Assembly (NCBI GenBank): GCA_964488495.1
Contig: CAZAUQ010000025.1
Coordinates: 1-34,516 of the forward strand
Source of the DNA: UBA1402 sp964488495
GTDB lineage: Bacteria; Bacteroidota; Bacteroidia; Bacteroidales; UBA1402
Direction: 5' to 3'
DNA: 34,516 nt
In this document: positions 1 through 6,808 of the stretch, in pieces
Position numbering within the stretch: position 1 is the stretch's first letter
Layout: each line of letters starts with the position of its first letter
Translations under genes and position numbers: made by a program
Notes under the pieces: generated by a model
The model's input: the letters and a program-made list of their open reading frames with translations, nothing else
What the model was told of the DNA's origin: nothing
Database searches by the model: none

Positions 1-2
1 TG

Positions 3-89
3 CGGAAAGTGAGGGATTCGAACCCCCGGTACAGTCACCCGTACACCGCATTTCGAGTGCGGCCCGATCGACCACTCTGGCAACTTTCC
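3..89 (-). tRNA. tRNA-Ser (anticodon CGA)
   Basis: The minus strand folds as a class II tRNA. The acceptor stem GGAAAGT (83-89) pairs with ACTTTCC (4-10), with discriminator G at position 3, as usual for serine. The anticodon stem CCGCA/TGCGG encloses the loop CTCGAAA, which gives anticodon CGA and reads UCG. The long variable arm and the GTTCGAATC T-loop are clear. No CCA end is encoded: GCA follows the acceptor stem, so CCA would be added after transcription. A perfect Bacteroidota promoter lies immediately upstream. Confidence 0.97.
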
Positions 90-99
90 AAGAAGAGCG

Positions 100-130
100 C
101 AAAAGTACACTTTTCCTGTAAGTTGCCAAA
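100..130 (-). promoter_or_regulatory. Promoter of tRNA-Ser (TTTG-N19-TAnnTTTG)
   Basis: Read on the minus strand, TTTG at 127-130 is followed by exactly 19 bases and then TACTTTTG at 100-107. This is a full match to the Bacteroidota housekeeping sigma consensus. The expected start of transcription is only a few bases before the mature tRNA 5' end at 89. Confidence 0.85.
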
Positions 131-186
131 GTTTTCAGGGATTTTTATTTTTCCTTTTCACCTACCCTATTCTAAAATTATTATTC

Positions 187-2175
187 TTATTGCAGTTTAA
201 AAATAATCGGTAACGTATATTCTACGGCCACCTTTTTACCATCCTTCTGGCCGGGAGTCCAGTCGGGCATGTTCTCAATCACCCTTACGGCTTCCTGATC
301 AAGTTCAGGATGTACAGATCTTATAACCTTAATGTTGGAAACTTTTCCATTGGTGTTAACCACATAAGTGCATACTACTCTGCCTTGTATGCCGTTTTCG
401 AGAGCGGTTGGAGGGTAATTAAGCTCTTTGTTGATGTATTCCACCAACGCCTTGTCTCCTCCCGGGAATTTGGGCATATTTTCAGGCTTCAATGATTCTC
501 CTTTGAGTACTTCTTCGGAAGATTCCGGGGTGTCGAGTTTGAAGATAATGGGCATTGTGTATTTTACAGCTACCTGTTTACCTCTTTGTTTGCCGGGAGT
601 CCAGTCGGGCATGTTCTGAATCACCCTTACGGCTTCCTGATCCAGATCGGGATCTACAGAACGAATTACCTGAACATTGGTCACCTTGCCTTTAGCATCT
701 ATCACAAAAGTACAAATTACTCTTCCGAAGATACCATTGTCTATGGCTTTTGCGGGATATCTGAGTTCTTTGGAGATATATTCAGCCAGGGCTTTTTCTC
801 CACCGGTATACTTTGGCATTTCTTCCACATACATAAAGACCTCTTCATCCGCCGAATTTTCTTGTGATGTATTATCATTGCCTTTATTTGCCGGTACAGG
901 AGGTGGTGGTGGAATTTCACCACGGTCTTTTTGGGCAGGCACAGGGGGAGGAGGCGGAATATCTGTCCGCTCTTTTTTGGCCGGAGGAGTGGGCGTTGCT
1001 TTATCGTCTTTTGCCTTGCCGTAAGTAGTCACCGTAGTTTCCGGAAGCTGAGATCCGCTTTGCAGCAGGGCCAGGTCGTTTTTCGCGGGGACATCTTCTA
1101 CTATAAATATTGTCTTATCTTCTGTAGAAGAATTCGAGACAGCCTCTTGCGAAGATTGTTTTTCATCATTTTTAACCTCTCCGGGGACATTATATCCCAG
1201 GATGTAATTAATTTTGTCCGTACTCAGCTCTTCGGAATTTTGTTTATCTGTCTGAGCCAGTGCAAGTAGTTCATTGACTTTTTCCCTGGAAGTATCTTCC
1301 AGTCTGGAAACTTTGGGGTGGGCAAAGGCTATCATAGCCAAGCAAGCCATAGGAAGTACATAAAAATACTTCAGGCGCGCCCAGGGTTTGGATTTTTCTT
1401 TTAACATCATAGTGATCCGATTTTTAAGTGAACTGTGATTGAAGCTGTTGGCCATAGAGTAGAGCCTTGTGCCAACAGCTTTTTTAATAATTAATAATTG
1501 GTATTGTTTTGCATCGATGCCTTGTTGTAAAACACTGTCGTCCGCTTCAAACTCGTGAATGCTCTGCAATTCCTGCCTGAACAGCCAGGCTGCCGGATTG
1601 AACCACTGGAAAGCAATACACAGATCGGCCAGGACCAAGTCCCAGGAGTGTTTATTTTTAATATGCGCCAATTCATGACTTAGTATGGCTGCCGCATTTT
1701 CCTGATAATCTTTTTCGGACAGCAGTATATAACGCATCCAGCTAAAGGGGGCAATGTCCTCTTTGTGTGTTAATACCGCAATCTCTTCTATATGCTGAAC
1801 CCGCTTACTTTTCTTTATCAGACGAAACAAACTGAAATACGAAATAAGCTGCCGCAACACACTGCCTGTAAAACCGGCCAGATAAAGAAGTACCACAGCC
1901 ATCACCCAATAAAGGGAAGTATTAGTTGTCGCTCCTCCCTCCTTCAGAACTTTGGCGCTTAAGGATTCCATACCCGCAAAAGCATTTATAATTTCGGAGG
2001 AAGGCTGCAGACTCAACTTAGCGAACGGCAGCAACAGAGAGAGTATAAAAATTCCCAACAGAGCCATTCTGTTGAAACGGTGAAAAGTGTCTTTGCTCAA
2101 TAAAAGTTTGTAAAACAAATAGAACGAGGCAAGACACAAAGCCGATTTAATAATATATACGATAAAGCTGCCCAT
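187..2175 (-). CDS. BlaR1-like M56 family metallopeptidase with two C-terminal TonB domains
   Basis: The 662-residue inner-membrane protein has TM segments near residues 5-27, 36-56, 88-120 and 268-286. Its zinc protease motif HELAH is at 167-171, and the third ligand is probably E208 of the EFEAD motif. A proline-rich linker with two PPPPPVPA repeats (about 406-430) leads to two TonB C-terminal domains (about 449-547 and 563-661), each ending in a PDWTPG...PIIFKL block. In BlaR1/MecR1 relatives the M56 domain cleaves the BlaI-type repressor after sensing an envelope signal. Here the penicillin-sensor domain is replaced by TonB-type domains, so the signal is unknown. It lies 8 bp downstream of the blaI-like gene, certainly in the same operon. 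The two TonB copies share a 51-bp stretch with one mismatch. No beta-lactamase gene is nearby, so a resistance role should not be assumed. Confidence 0.9.
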   Translation of the reverse strand: MGSFIVYIIKSALCLASFYLFYKLLLSKDTFHRFNRMALLGIFILSLLLPFAKLSLQPSSEIINAFAGMESLSAKVLKEGGATTNTSLYWVMAVVLLYLAGFTGSVLRQLISYFSLFRLIKKSKRVQHIEEIAVLTHKEDIAPFSWMRYILLSEKDYQENAAAILSHELAHIKNKHSWDLVLADLCIAFQWFNPAAWLFRQELQSIHEFEADDSVLQQGIDAKQYQLLIIKKAVGTRLYSMANSFNHSSLKNRITMMLKEKSKPWARLKYFYVLPMACLAMIAFAHPKVSRLEDTSREKVNELLALAQTDKQNSEELSTDKINYILGYNVPGEVKNDEKQSSQEAVSNSSTEDKTIFIVEDVPAKNDLALLQSGSQLPETTVTTYGKAKDDKATPTPPAKKERTDIPPPPPVPAQKDRGEIPPPPPVPANKGNDNTSQENSADEEVFMYVEEMPKYTGGEKALAEYISKELRYPAKAIDNGIFGRVICTFVIDAKGKVTNVQVIRSVDPDLDQEAVRVIQNMPDWTPGKQRGKQVAVKYTMPIIFKLDTPESSEEVLKGESLKPENMPKFPGGDKALVEYINKELNYPPTALENGIQGRVVCTYVVNTNGKVSNIKVIRSVHPELDQEAVRVIENMPDWTPGQKDGKKVAVEYTLPIIFKLQ
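250..300. repeat. 51-bp direct repeat, copy A (second TonB domain)
   Basis: This stretch matches 592-642 at 50 of 51 positions, at an offset of 342 bp (114 codons). It encodes the RVIENMPDWTPG block of the last TonB domain. The near identity at DNA level, greater than in the rest of the two domains, suggests recent duplication or gene conversion. Confidence 0.9.
592..642. repeat. 51-bp direct repeat, copy B (first TonB domain)
   Basis: This is the partner of 250-300, with a single base difference (c in copy A, g in copy B on the plus strand). That difference changes one residue (Q here, E in copy A) in the conserved RVI(Q/E)NMPDWTPG block. Confidence 0.9.
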
Positions 2176-2183
2176 GACTGTCG

Positions 2184-2549
2184 TTATTTATTATTTGCCT
2201 TATCTACCTCATCAATAAGCTTCCTGAGCTCTTCGAGCGAAATCTTTTCTTCTTTGACCAGGCTTGAAACAGCTCCAAGGTAAGAATTATTGAAATACTT
2301 TTTGATGACCTGTTTCAGATTTGCTTCGCGATACTCCTTTTCACTTATTAACGCAAAATACTGATAGGTATTGCCAAAACTGCTGTGCGAAAGAAAGGCT
2401 TTTTCTTCCAGTCCGCGTACTATAGTCGATAAGGTATTGAAATGAGGTTTGGGTTCTTCGTAAAAATCGAGTAACTGCTTTACAAACAAAGGTCCCTTTT
2501 CCCAAAAGAAAGCCATTACTTCTTCTTCTTTTGCTGTCAATGTTTTCAT
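2184..2549 (-). CDS. BlaI/MecI family transcriptional repressor
   Basis: The 121-residue protein is the usual length for the family. The N-terminal winged helix spans about residues 1-75, with the LTAKEEEVMAFFW opening and an NTLSTIVRGLEEKAFL recognition region. A C-terminal dimerisation helix region follows (about 85-121). BlaI-type proteins bind inverted repeats as dimers and are inactivated by cleavage by the partner M56 protease, which is the next gene downstream. Two palindromes 38 to 74 bp upstream of its ATG are the likely autoregulatory operators. What else it controls cannot be seen here. Confidence 0.93.
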   Translation of the reverse strand: MKTLTAKEEEVMAFFWEKGPLFVKQLLDFYEEPKPHFNTLSTIVRGLEEKAFLSHSSFGNTYQYFALISEKEYREANLKQVIKKYFNNSYLGAVSSLVKEEKISLEELRKLIDEVDKANNK

Positions 2550-2568
2550 AGCTGTTAAAATTTCTGAG

Positions 2569-2576
2569 CAAATGAA
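2569..2576 (-). promoter_or_regulatory. Putative -7 box of the blaI-like operon (weak)
   Basis: The minus strand reads TTCATTTG, one mismatch from TAnnTTTG, 19 bases before the blaI-like ATG. A -33 element 18-19 bases upstream would fall at about 2595-2599, inside the first palindromic operator. The assignment rests mainly on this geometry. Confidence 0.4.
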
Positions 2577-2586
2577 CTAAATAATA

Positions 2587-2600
2587 TAGTTAGTCAACTA
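2587..2600. promoter_or_regulatory. Putative BlaI operator 1 (TAGTT-N4-AACTA)
   Basis: This is a perfect 5+4+5 inverted repeat, TAGTT-AGTC-AACTA, centred at 2593.5. It covers the expected -33 region of the blaI-like promoter, so binding would block transcription. The half-site differs from the TACA/TGTA half-site of Gram-positive BlaI/MecI operators. Confidence 0.65.
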
Positions 2601-2605
2601 ATTTT

Positions 2606-2623
2606 TATAGTTAATAAACTATA
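2606..2623. promoter_or_regulatory. Putative BlaI operator 2 (TATAGTT-N4-AACTATA)
   Basis: This is a perfect 7+4+7 inverted repeat with the same TAGTT/AACTA core and the same 4-bp spacer as operator 1. Its centre (2614.5) is exactly 21 bp, two helical turns, from the centre of operator 1, as expected for two dimers side by side on one DNA face. Confidence 0.65.
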
Positions 2624-2654
2624 ATTGCTCGTTATTTAACATTCTAAGATTCTA

Positions 2655-2675
2655 ATGTGCTGATTAAGAGCACAT
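2655..2675. repeat. Inverted repeat between lipA and the blaI-like gene
   Basis: Perfect 7-bp arms ATGTGCT and AGCACAT flank a 7-base loop. It lies directly beyond the 22-bp tandem units and uses the same GTGCT/AGCAC words, so it looks like a fourth, diverged unit. It lacks a U-tract and is at best a weak terminator of the DPP IV-lipA transcript. Confidence 0.5.
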
Positions 2676-2678
2676 ATC

Positions 2679-2744
2679 TAGAGCAGATTCAGAGCAAGTC
2701 AAGTGCTAACCCAGAGCAAGTCTTGTGCCGCTTCAGAGCACGTC
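2679..2744. repeat. Three tandem 22-bp units at the 3' end of lipA
   Basis: Units lie at 2679-2700, 2701-2722 and 2723-2744. Each contains AGAGCA at the same place, and the first two share the 11-base word CAGAGCAAGTC. Neighbouring units match at 16 of 22 and 14 of 22 positions. On the minus strand the unit at 2723-2744 begins GACGTGCTCTGA, which encodes Asp-Val-Leu-stop of lipA, so the array looks like decayed tandem copies of the gene's end. Confidence 0.6.
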
Positions 2745-3578
2745 AGCCATATACGAAGACCTGACCAAAGGAGCGCTGGCTACTTTTTTAAAGCCTTTTT
2801 CAAGAGCAATTTCCCGGAAACGGCCGAAGTCGTCCGGATGAATGTAGGCTTTGACCGGATAATGATGTGAGGTAGGTTGTAAATATTGTCCCAGGGTGAG
2901 TATGCGGCAATTGACCGACAACAGATCGTCCATAGTCTCCAGCAATTCCTCCTCGCTTTCGCCCAGGCCCAACATCAGGCCGGATTTGGTAGTGACGCCT
3001 TCTGCGGCCAGTTGTTCCAACACGTCCAGGCTGCGACGGTATTTGGCGGCCGACCGTATTTGTGGAGTCAGGCGGCTGACGGTTTCCAGATTGTGCGAGA
3101 CTACATCTGGAGCCACCCGGGCTATTTCAGCAATCAGCTCCCTCCTGCCCTGAAAATCAGGAATCAGGGTTTCAACCAGGATGCCCGGATTGTATTCTCT
3201 CACTTTATTTACAACAGCAATCCAATGGGCACATCCTAAATCGGGCAAATCATCCCGGTCTACCGAAGTGAGTACGGCATACCTTAATTTCATCAGGCGG
3301 ATGGATTCTGCCACTTTTTCTGCTTCTTTGGGATCGGGAGGCAGGGGTTTGCCTGTCAGAGTATTGCAAAATTTACAGGAGCGGGTACAGATTTCTCCCA
3401 GAATCATAAAAGTAGCCGTTCCCCGGCTCCAGCATTCTCCCTGATTGGGGCAACGGCCGCTGGTACAAATGGTGTGCAAATGATGTCCTTCGACAATCCC
3501 CTTGGTGGTGCGGTATTGTTCGTTATCGCCCAGGCGAATCTTAAGCCATTCGGGTTTGCGCAAATAGCCTTCTTTCAT
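2733..3578 (-). CDS. lipA: Lipoyl synthase
   Basis: The 281-residue cytoplasmic radical SAM enzyme inserts two sulfurs into protein-bound octanoyl groups to make lipoyl cofactor for 2-oxoacid dehydrogenases and the glycine cleavage system. Both iron-sulfur clusters are complete. The auxiliary cluster ligands are C38, C43 and C49 (CTSGRCPNQGEC), and the SAM cluster ligands are C64, C68 and C71 (CTRSCKFC). The C-terminal RSSY motif at 273-276, whose serine coordinates the auxiliary cluster, is present. Its ATG overlaps the stop of the upstream DPP IV gene in an ATGA arrangement, so the two are translationally coupled. No lipB or lipoate ligase lies in the window. Confidence 0.97.
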   Translation of the reverse strand: MKEGYLRKPEWLKIRLGDNEQYRTTKGIVEGHHLHTICTSGRCPNQGECWSRGTATFMILGEICTRSCKFCNTLTGKPLPPDPKEAEKVAESIRLMKLRYAVLTSVDRDDLPDLGCAHWIAVVNKVREYNPGILVETLIPDFQGRRELIAEIARVAPDVVSHNLETVSRLTPQIRSAAKYRRSLDVLEQLAAEGVTTKSGLMLGLGESEEELLETMDDLLSVNCRILTLGQYLQPTSHHYPVKAYIHPDDFGRFREIALEKGFKKVASAPLVRSSYMADVL

Positions 3579-5773
3579 TTACCGGCGTTTAAGGTTTGAA
3601 TAAAAAACTCCGACATTCTGGTATACAGGTGCCTGCGGTTGGACAAACCCAGGATGCTGTGATTGCGGTTGGGATAAAACTGCATCTGAAACTGTTTTCC
3701 GGACTGAACCAAAGCATCTATCAGTTCCATACTCTGATTGGCATGCACGTTGTCGTCGGCCAGACCGTGAACCAGCAACAGCTCTCCTTTCAGAGAAGAG
3801 GCACGCTGCAGGACCGAAGTTTTGTCGTAATTCTCTTTGTTTTGCTGCGGGCTGCGCATAAAACGCTCTGTATATACCGTATTGTAATAGCGATAATCGG
3901 TGACAGGAGCAACTGCGATGCCGGCTTTGAAATACTGTGTATCTTCGGTCAGAGCCAGCAGGCTGATGTAAGCACCGTAACTCCAGCCCCAGATGCCTAT
4001 GCGGGCAGCGTCCACAAAGGCTAAGGTACCCAGTGCCCTTGCAGCGGCAATCTGATCCTGCACTTCGTACTGGCCGAGTTTAAGCCAGGTTTGTTTTCTG
4101 AATGCTTCCCCTCTGCCCCCGGTTCCGCGGCCATCTACGCTGACTACTATCATCCCCCGGGCTGCCAGGTAGTATTCCCAGTCTATTCCAAAGGCATCCA
4201 GCACATCCTGGCTGTCGGGGCCGCTGTATTGCAACATCACCAAAGGATATTGCTTTGATGAATCGAAATCAAGGGGTTTCAACATCCAGCCGTACAGCTT
4301 TTGTCCATCGGCGGCAGGAATGTCAAAAAATTCTTTTTGGGGCAAAGACAAAGCGCTCAGTTTTTGGCTGAGACGAGCATTGTCGTTTAATACTCTTAGT
4401 TCCTTTCCGTTGTCCGACTGACACAAGCTCGACACGGGAGGGGTATTCCTGTCGGACCAGGTCCGAATGTAAAAGTTGAACTGTTTAGCAAATACGGCAT
4501 TGTTCACACCCTCCCTGTTGCTGAGTTTGGTCGTTTTGCCTTTGACATCCACCCTGTAGAGGGAACGTCTGTAAGGGAGACCGTCCACCGCCTGATAATA
4601 GAAATAATTTTGCCGCGTATCACGGCCATAATAAGCGATCAGGTCCTGTGAGCCTGAAGTCAGCTGCCGGATGAGAGTGCCGTTGATCGTGTATAAATAC
4701 AAGTGCCTGTATCCATCCCTTTCGCTTATATAAGTAAAATCCTTATCTGTAAATTGTATGTCGTCCAAATACGAGGGATCGTAATAGGTGTCGCTGCTTT
4801 CCGAAAGTATCAGGCGGCTCAGCAATGACTTGGGGTTGACCGTATACATCCGGAACAGATTTTGCTCCCTGTTGAGCGTCATAAGAGCCAGAGCATCTGG
4901 ATTTTCCGTACGGCGCAAACGAGGTAAATATGTTTCTTCGTCCACAGGCAACTCTATCTTTTGCAAAGTACGGTATTGCACATTGTAGCAATGCAGGCTC
5001 ACTTTGCTGTTGCTTTCTCCGGCACGGGGATATTTGAATCGCTTTTCGCCCGGATGGTATTTATATTCAGGATATTCAGGTTTTGAGGCTCCGTACATGG
5101 TAATGAAATGCTCCGGTACAGCCCTTTCGTCAAAACGCACAAAACACAGGAATTTGCTGTCGGCTGTCCATTCGTACATACGGGTAGTTGAAAATTCTTC
5201 TTCATACACCCAATCGGCAATCCCGTTTAGAATTTCATTGGGTTTGCCGTCGGTGCTGACTGCCACTTCGGTCTTGAAATCCAGCTTTTTGATAAAGAGG
5301 TTGTTGTTTCTTGCAAAAGCCACCATTCTGCCGTCAGGCGAAAAAGAGGCATCCCTGACAGGAGCTTCGGCCGAAAGGGAATCCAATATGTTGTGCAAAC
5401 AGTCGTATACAAAGTATTCTGCTGTGTATGAACGTCGCCAGACGGGTTTCCGGTTCTTCCATACCAAAATCATACTTTCCCCGGGATTAAATTCAAAACC
5501 TTCCATTCTTTCTATCCGTACATTCCGGGTTTTTTCCACATTCAGCAAGGTATCGAGCAATTGCCCGCTTTTGTAGTCGTAACGTAACAATAATTTACCG
5601 TCCTTACTAAGACAGGCATAAGAAGTTCCGTCGTTCATGGATTGCCAGCCGTAAGGAATTTCGGGACGATAAGTACCCATTATTATAGAATCCAGCTCAA
5701 TACCGGCCGCATCTACAGTAAACAGTTGAAATATCAGGCTGAACAGTATCAATAGTGTACGAAAAGTTTTCAT
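3575..5773 (-). CDS. Dipeptidyl peptidase IV family serine peptidase (S9B)
   Basis: The 732-residue exported peptidase has a signal peptide at about 1-23, a beta-propeller domain to about residue 480, then an alpha/beta hydrolase domain. The catalytic triad is S598 (GWSYG), D673 (HGLADDN) and H705 (NRNHS). The propeller has the family's DWVYEEE motif (about 187-193), whose two glutamates bind the free N-terminus of the substrate, and Y516 in QYSGP forms the oxyanion hole. These features support removal of X-Pro/X-Ala dipeptides in the periplasm or at the surface, for peptide nutrition. It is first in an operon with lipA (4-bp ATGA overlap) and has its own -7 box 31 bp before the start. Confidence 0.95.
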   Translation of the reverse strand: MKTFRTLLILFSLIFQLFTVDAAGIELDSIIMGTYRPEIPYGWQSMNDGTSYACLSKDGKLLLRYDYKSGQLLDTLLNVEKTRNVRIERMEGFEFNPGESMILVWKNRKPVWRRSYTAEYFVYDCLHNILDSLSAEAPVRDASFSPDGRMVAFARNNNLFIKKLDFKTEVAVSTDGKPNEILNGIADWVYEEEFSTTRMYEWTADSKFLCFVRFDERAVPEHFITMYGASKPEYPEYKYHPGEKRFKYPRAGESNSKVSLHCYNVQYRTLQKIELPVDEETYLPRLRRTENPDALALMTLNREQNLFRMYTVNPKSLLSRLILSESSDTYYDPSYLDDIQFTDKDFTYISERDGYRHLYLYTINGTLIRQLTSGSQDLIAYYGRDTRQNYFYYQAVDGLPYRRSLYRVDVKGKTTKLSNREGVNNAVFAKQFNFYIRTWSDRNTPPVSSLCQSDNGKELRVLNDNARLSQKLSALSLPQKEFFDIPAADGQKLYGWMLKPLDFDSSKQYPLVMLQYSGPDSQDVLDAFGIDWEYYLAARGMIVVSVDGRGTGGRGEAFRKQTWLKLGQYEVQDQIAAARALGTLAFVDAARIGIWGWSYGAYISLLALTEDTQYFKAGIAVAPVTDYRYYNTVYTERFMRSPQQNKENYDKTSVLQRASSLKGELLLVHGLADDNVHANQSMELIDALVQSGKQFQMQFYPNRNHSILGLSNRRHLYTRMSEFFIQTLNAGK

Positions 5774-5804
5774 AAGAAAAGGGTCTGAATCATTGAAAGA
5801 TGGA

Positions 5805-5812
5805 CAAAGGTA
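5805..5812 (-). promoter_or_regulatory. -7 box of the DPP IV-lipA operon
   Basis: The minus strand reads TACCTTTG, a perfect TAnnTTTG, 31 bases before the DPP IV ATG at 5773. The -33 element is weak: TCTG, 18 bases further upstream. The promoter is divergent from that of the radical SAM gene. Confidence 0.7.
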
Positions 5813-5852
5813 AAAAATTGTTCCGACTTGCAGAAGGCTTTAAATAAGTTTG

Positions 5853-5860
5853 TACTTTTG
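5853..5860 (+). promoter_or_regulatory. -7 box of the radical SAM gene
   Basis: TACTTTTG is a perfect TAnnTTTG ending only 7 bases before the ATG at 5868. It is embedded in TTTGTACTTTTGC, the same 13-mer found before metG. Transcription would start about 2-4 bases before the ATG. This excludes an in-frame TTG at 5850 as the start. Confidence 0.7.
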
Positions 5861-5867
5861 CCGGATT

Positions 5868-6800
5868 ATGCACAAACTCTATTACGATTTCCCCGGATTT
5901 CTCGGCCAACACTTTGAAGGAAAGGTTCAAAAGATCTCCCTGGATGCAGGCTTCAGCTGCCCCAACCGGGACGGCAGTCTGGGACAGGGAGGCTGCAGTT
6001 ATTGCAACAACCTGAGCTTTAATCCTTCTTATTGCAGTACCAGACGCAGTATCAGCGAACAACTGGCCGAGGGGAAAGAGTTTTTTGCCCACAAATACCC
6101 TAAGATGGATTATCTGGCTTATTTTCAATCGTATACCAACACTTACGATAAGCTGGACAGACTAATAGATTTATACGAAGAAGCCTTGCGTTTTCCGGGT
6201 GTGAAAGGGCTGGTAATTGCCACCCGACCCGATTGTCTCCCCGATGACTTGCTCGACTATTTCAAACAACTGGCTAAACGCTGCTTTCTGTTGGTGGAAC
6301 TGGGGCTGGAATCCACCCTGGACAGAACGCTGACAGAGATTGGACGGGGACACAATTACGATTGCTCAGTGAGTGCTATCCAAAAGCTTGCCCAACGCAA
6401 TATTTTATGCGGAGCGCATATCATATTGGGTTTGCCGGGCGAAAGCAGGGACGATATGCTCTCGCATGCCGGACGCCTGAATGCTTTACCCTTAAACACC
6501 CTAAAATTGCATCAGTTGCAGCTGATCCGGGGGACCAGACTTGAAAGGCAAGTCAGGGAAAATCCCGCCTATGTACACTTGTTCGATGCAGATTCTTATG
6601 CCCGTCTGCTCATCGATTTTATAGAACGTCTGCGGCCCGGTCTGGTTCTGGATCGTTTTGTATCGCAAGCTCCTGCCGACTGGCTTATAGGCCCTGACTG
6701 GGGGATGAAGAATTACGAATTCAGCCACAAGCTGGAAAAAATGATGCGTGCAGGAGGACATTATCAGGGCAGATTGTACCGGCCGGACACGAACGATTGA
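5868..6800 (+). CDS. TIGR01212/YhcC family radical SAM protein
   Basis: The 310-residue protein starts at the ATG giving MHKLYYDFPGFL; the in-frame TTG further upstream lies in the promoter. The cluster motif is the family variant C31-X11-C43-X2-C46 (CPNRDG...GGCSYC), followed by an elongator-like radical SAM barrel with a LVELGLES segment and HIILGLPGE. Family members resemble the Elp3 catalytic fold but have no established reaction in most bacteria, so no substrate is assigned. The gene converges on the SDR gene with only 8 bp between the stops. It may be translated from a nearly leaderless mRNA. Confidence 0.9.
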   Translation: MHKLYYDFPGFLGQHFEGKVQKISLDAGFSCPNRDGSLGQGGCSYCNNLSFNPSYCSTRRSISEQLAEGKEFFAHKYPKMDYLAYFQSYTNTYDKLDRLIDLYEEALRFPGVKGLVIATRPDCLPDDLLDYFKQLAKRCFLLVELGLESTLDRTLTEIGRGHNYDCSVSAIQKLAQRNILCGAHIILGLPGESRDDMLSHAGRLNALPLNTLKLHQLQLIRGTRLERQVRENPAYVHLFDADSYARLLIDFIERLRPGLVLDRFVSQAPADWLIGPDWGMKNYEFSHKLEKMMRAGGHYQGRLYRPDTND

Positions 6801-6808
6801 TGCCGGAA

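Noticed and set aside
187..2549. Beta-lactam resistance operon
   Set aside because: BlaI and M56 proteins are present, but there is no penicillin-sensor domain and no beta-lactamase gene nearby; resistance cannot be claimed.
2679..2744. CRISPR-like array
   Set aside because: The units are contiguous 22-mers without spacers, diverged from each other, and there are no cas genes.
5790..6128. Minus-strand open frame of 112 codons
   Set aside because: It overlaps the well-supported radical SAM gene and the divergent promoters, and resembles no protein; antisense shadow.
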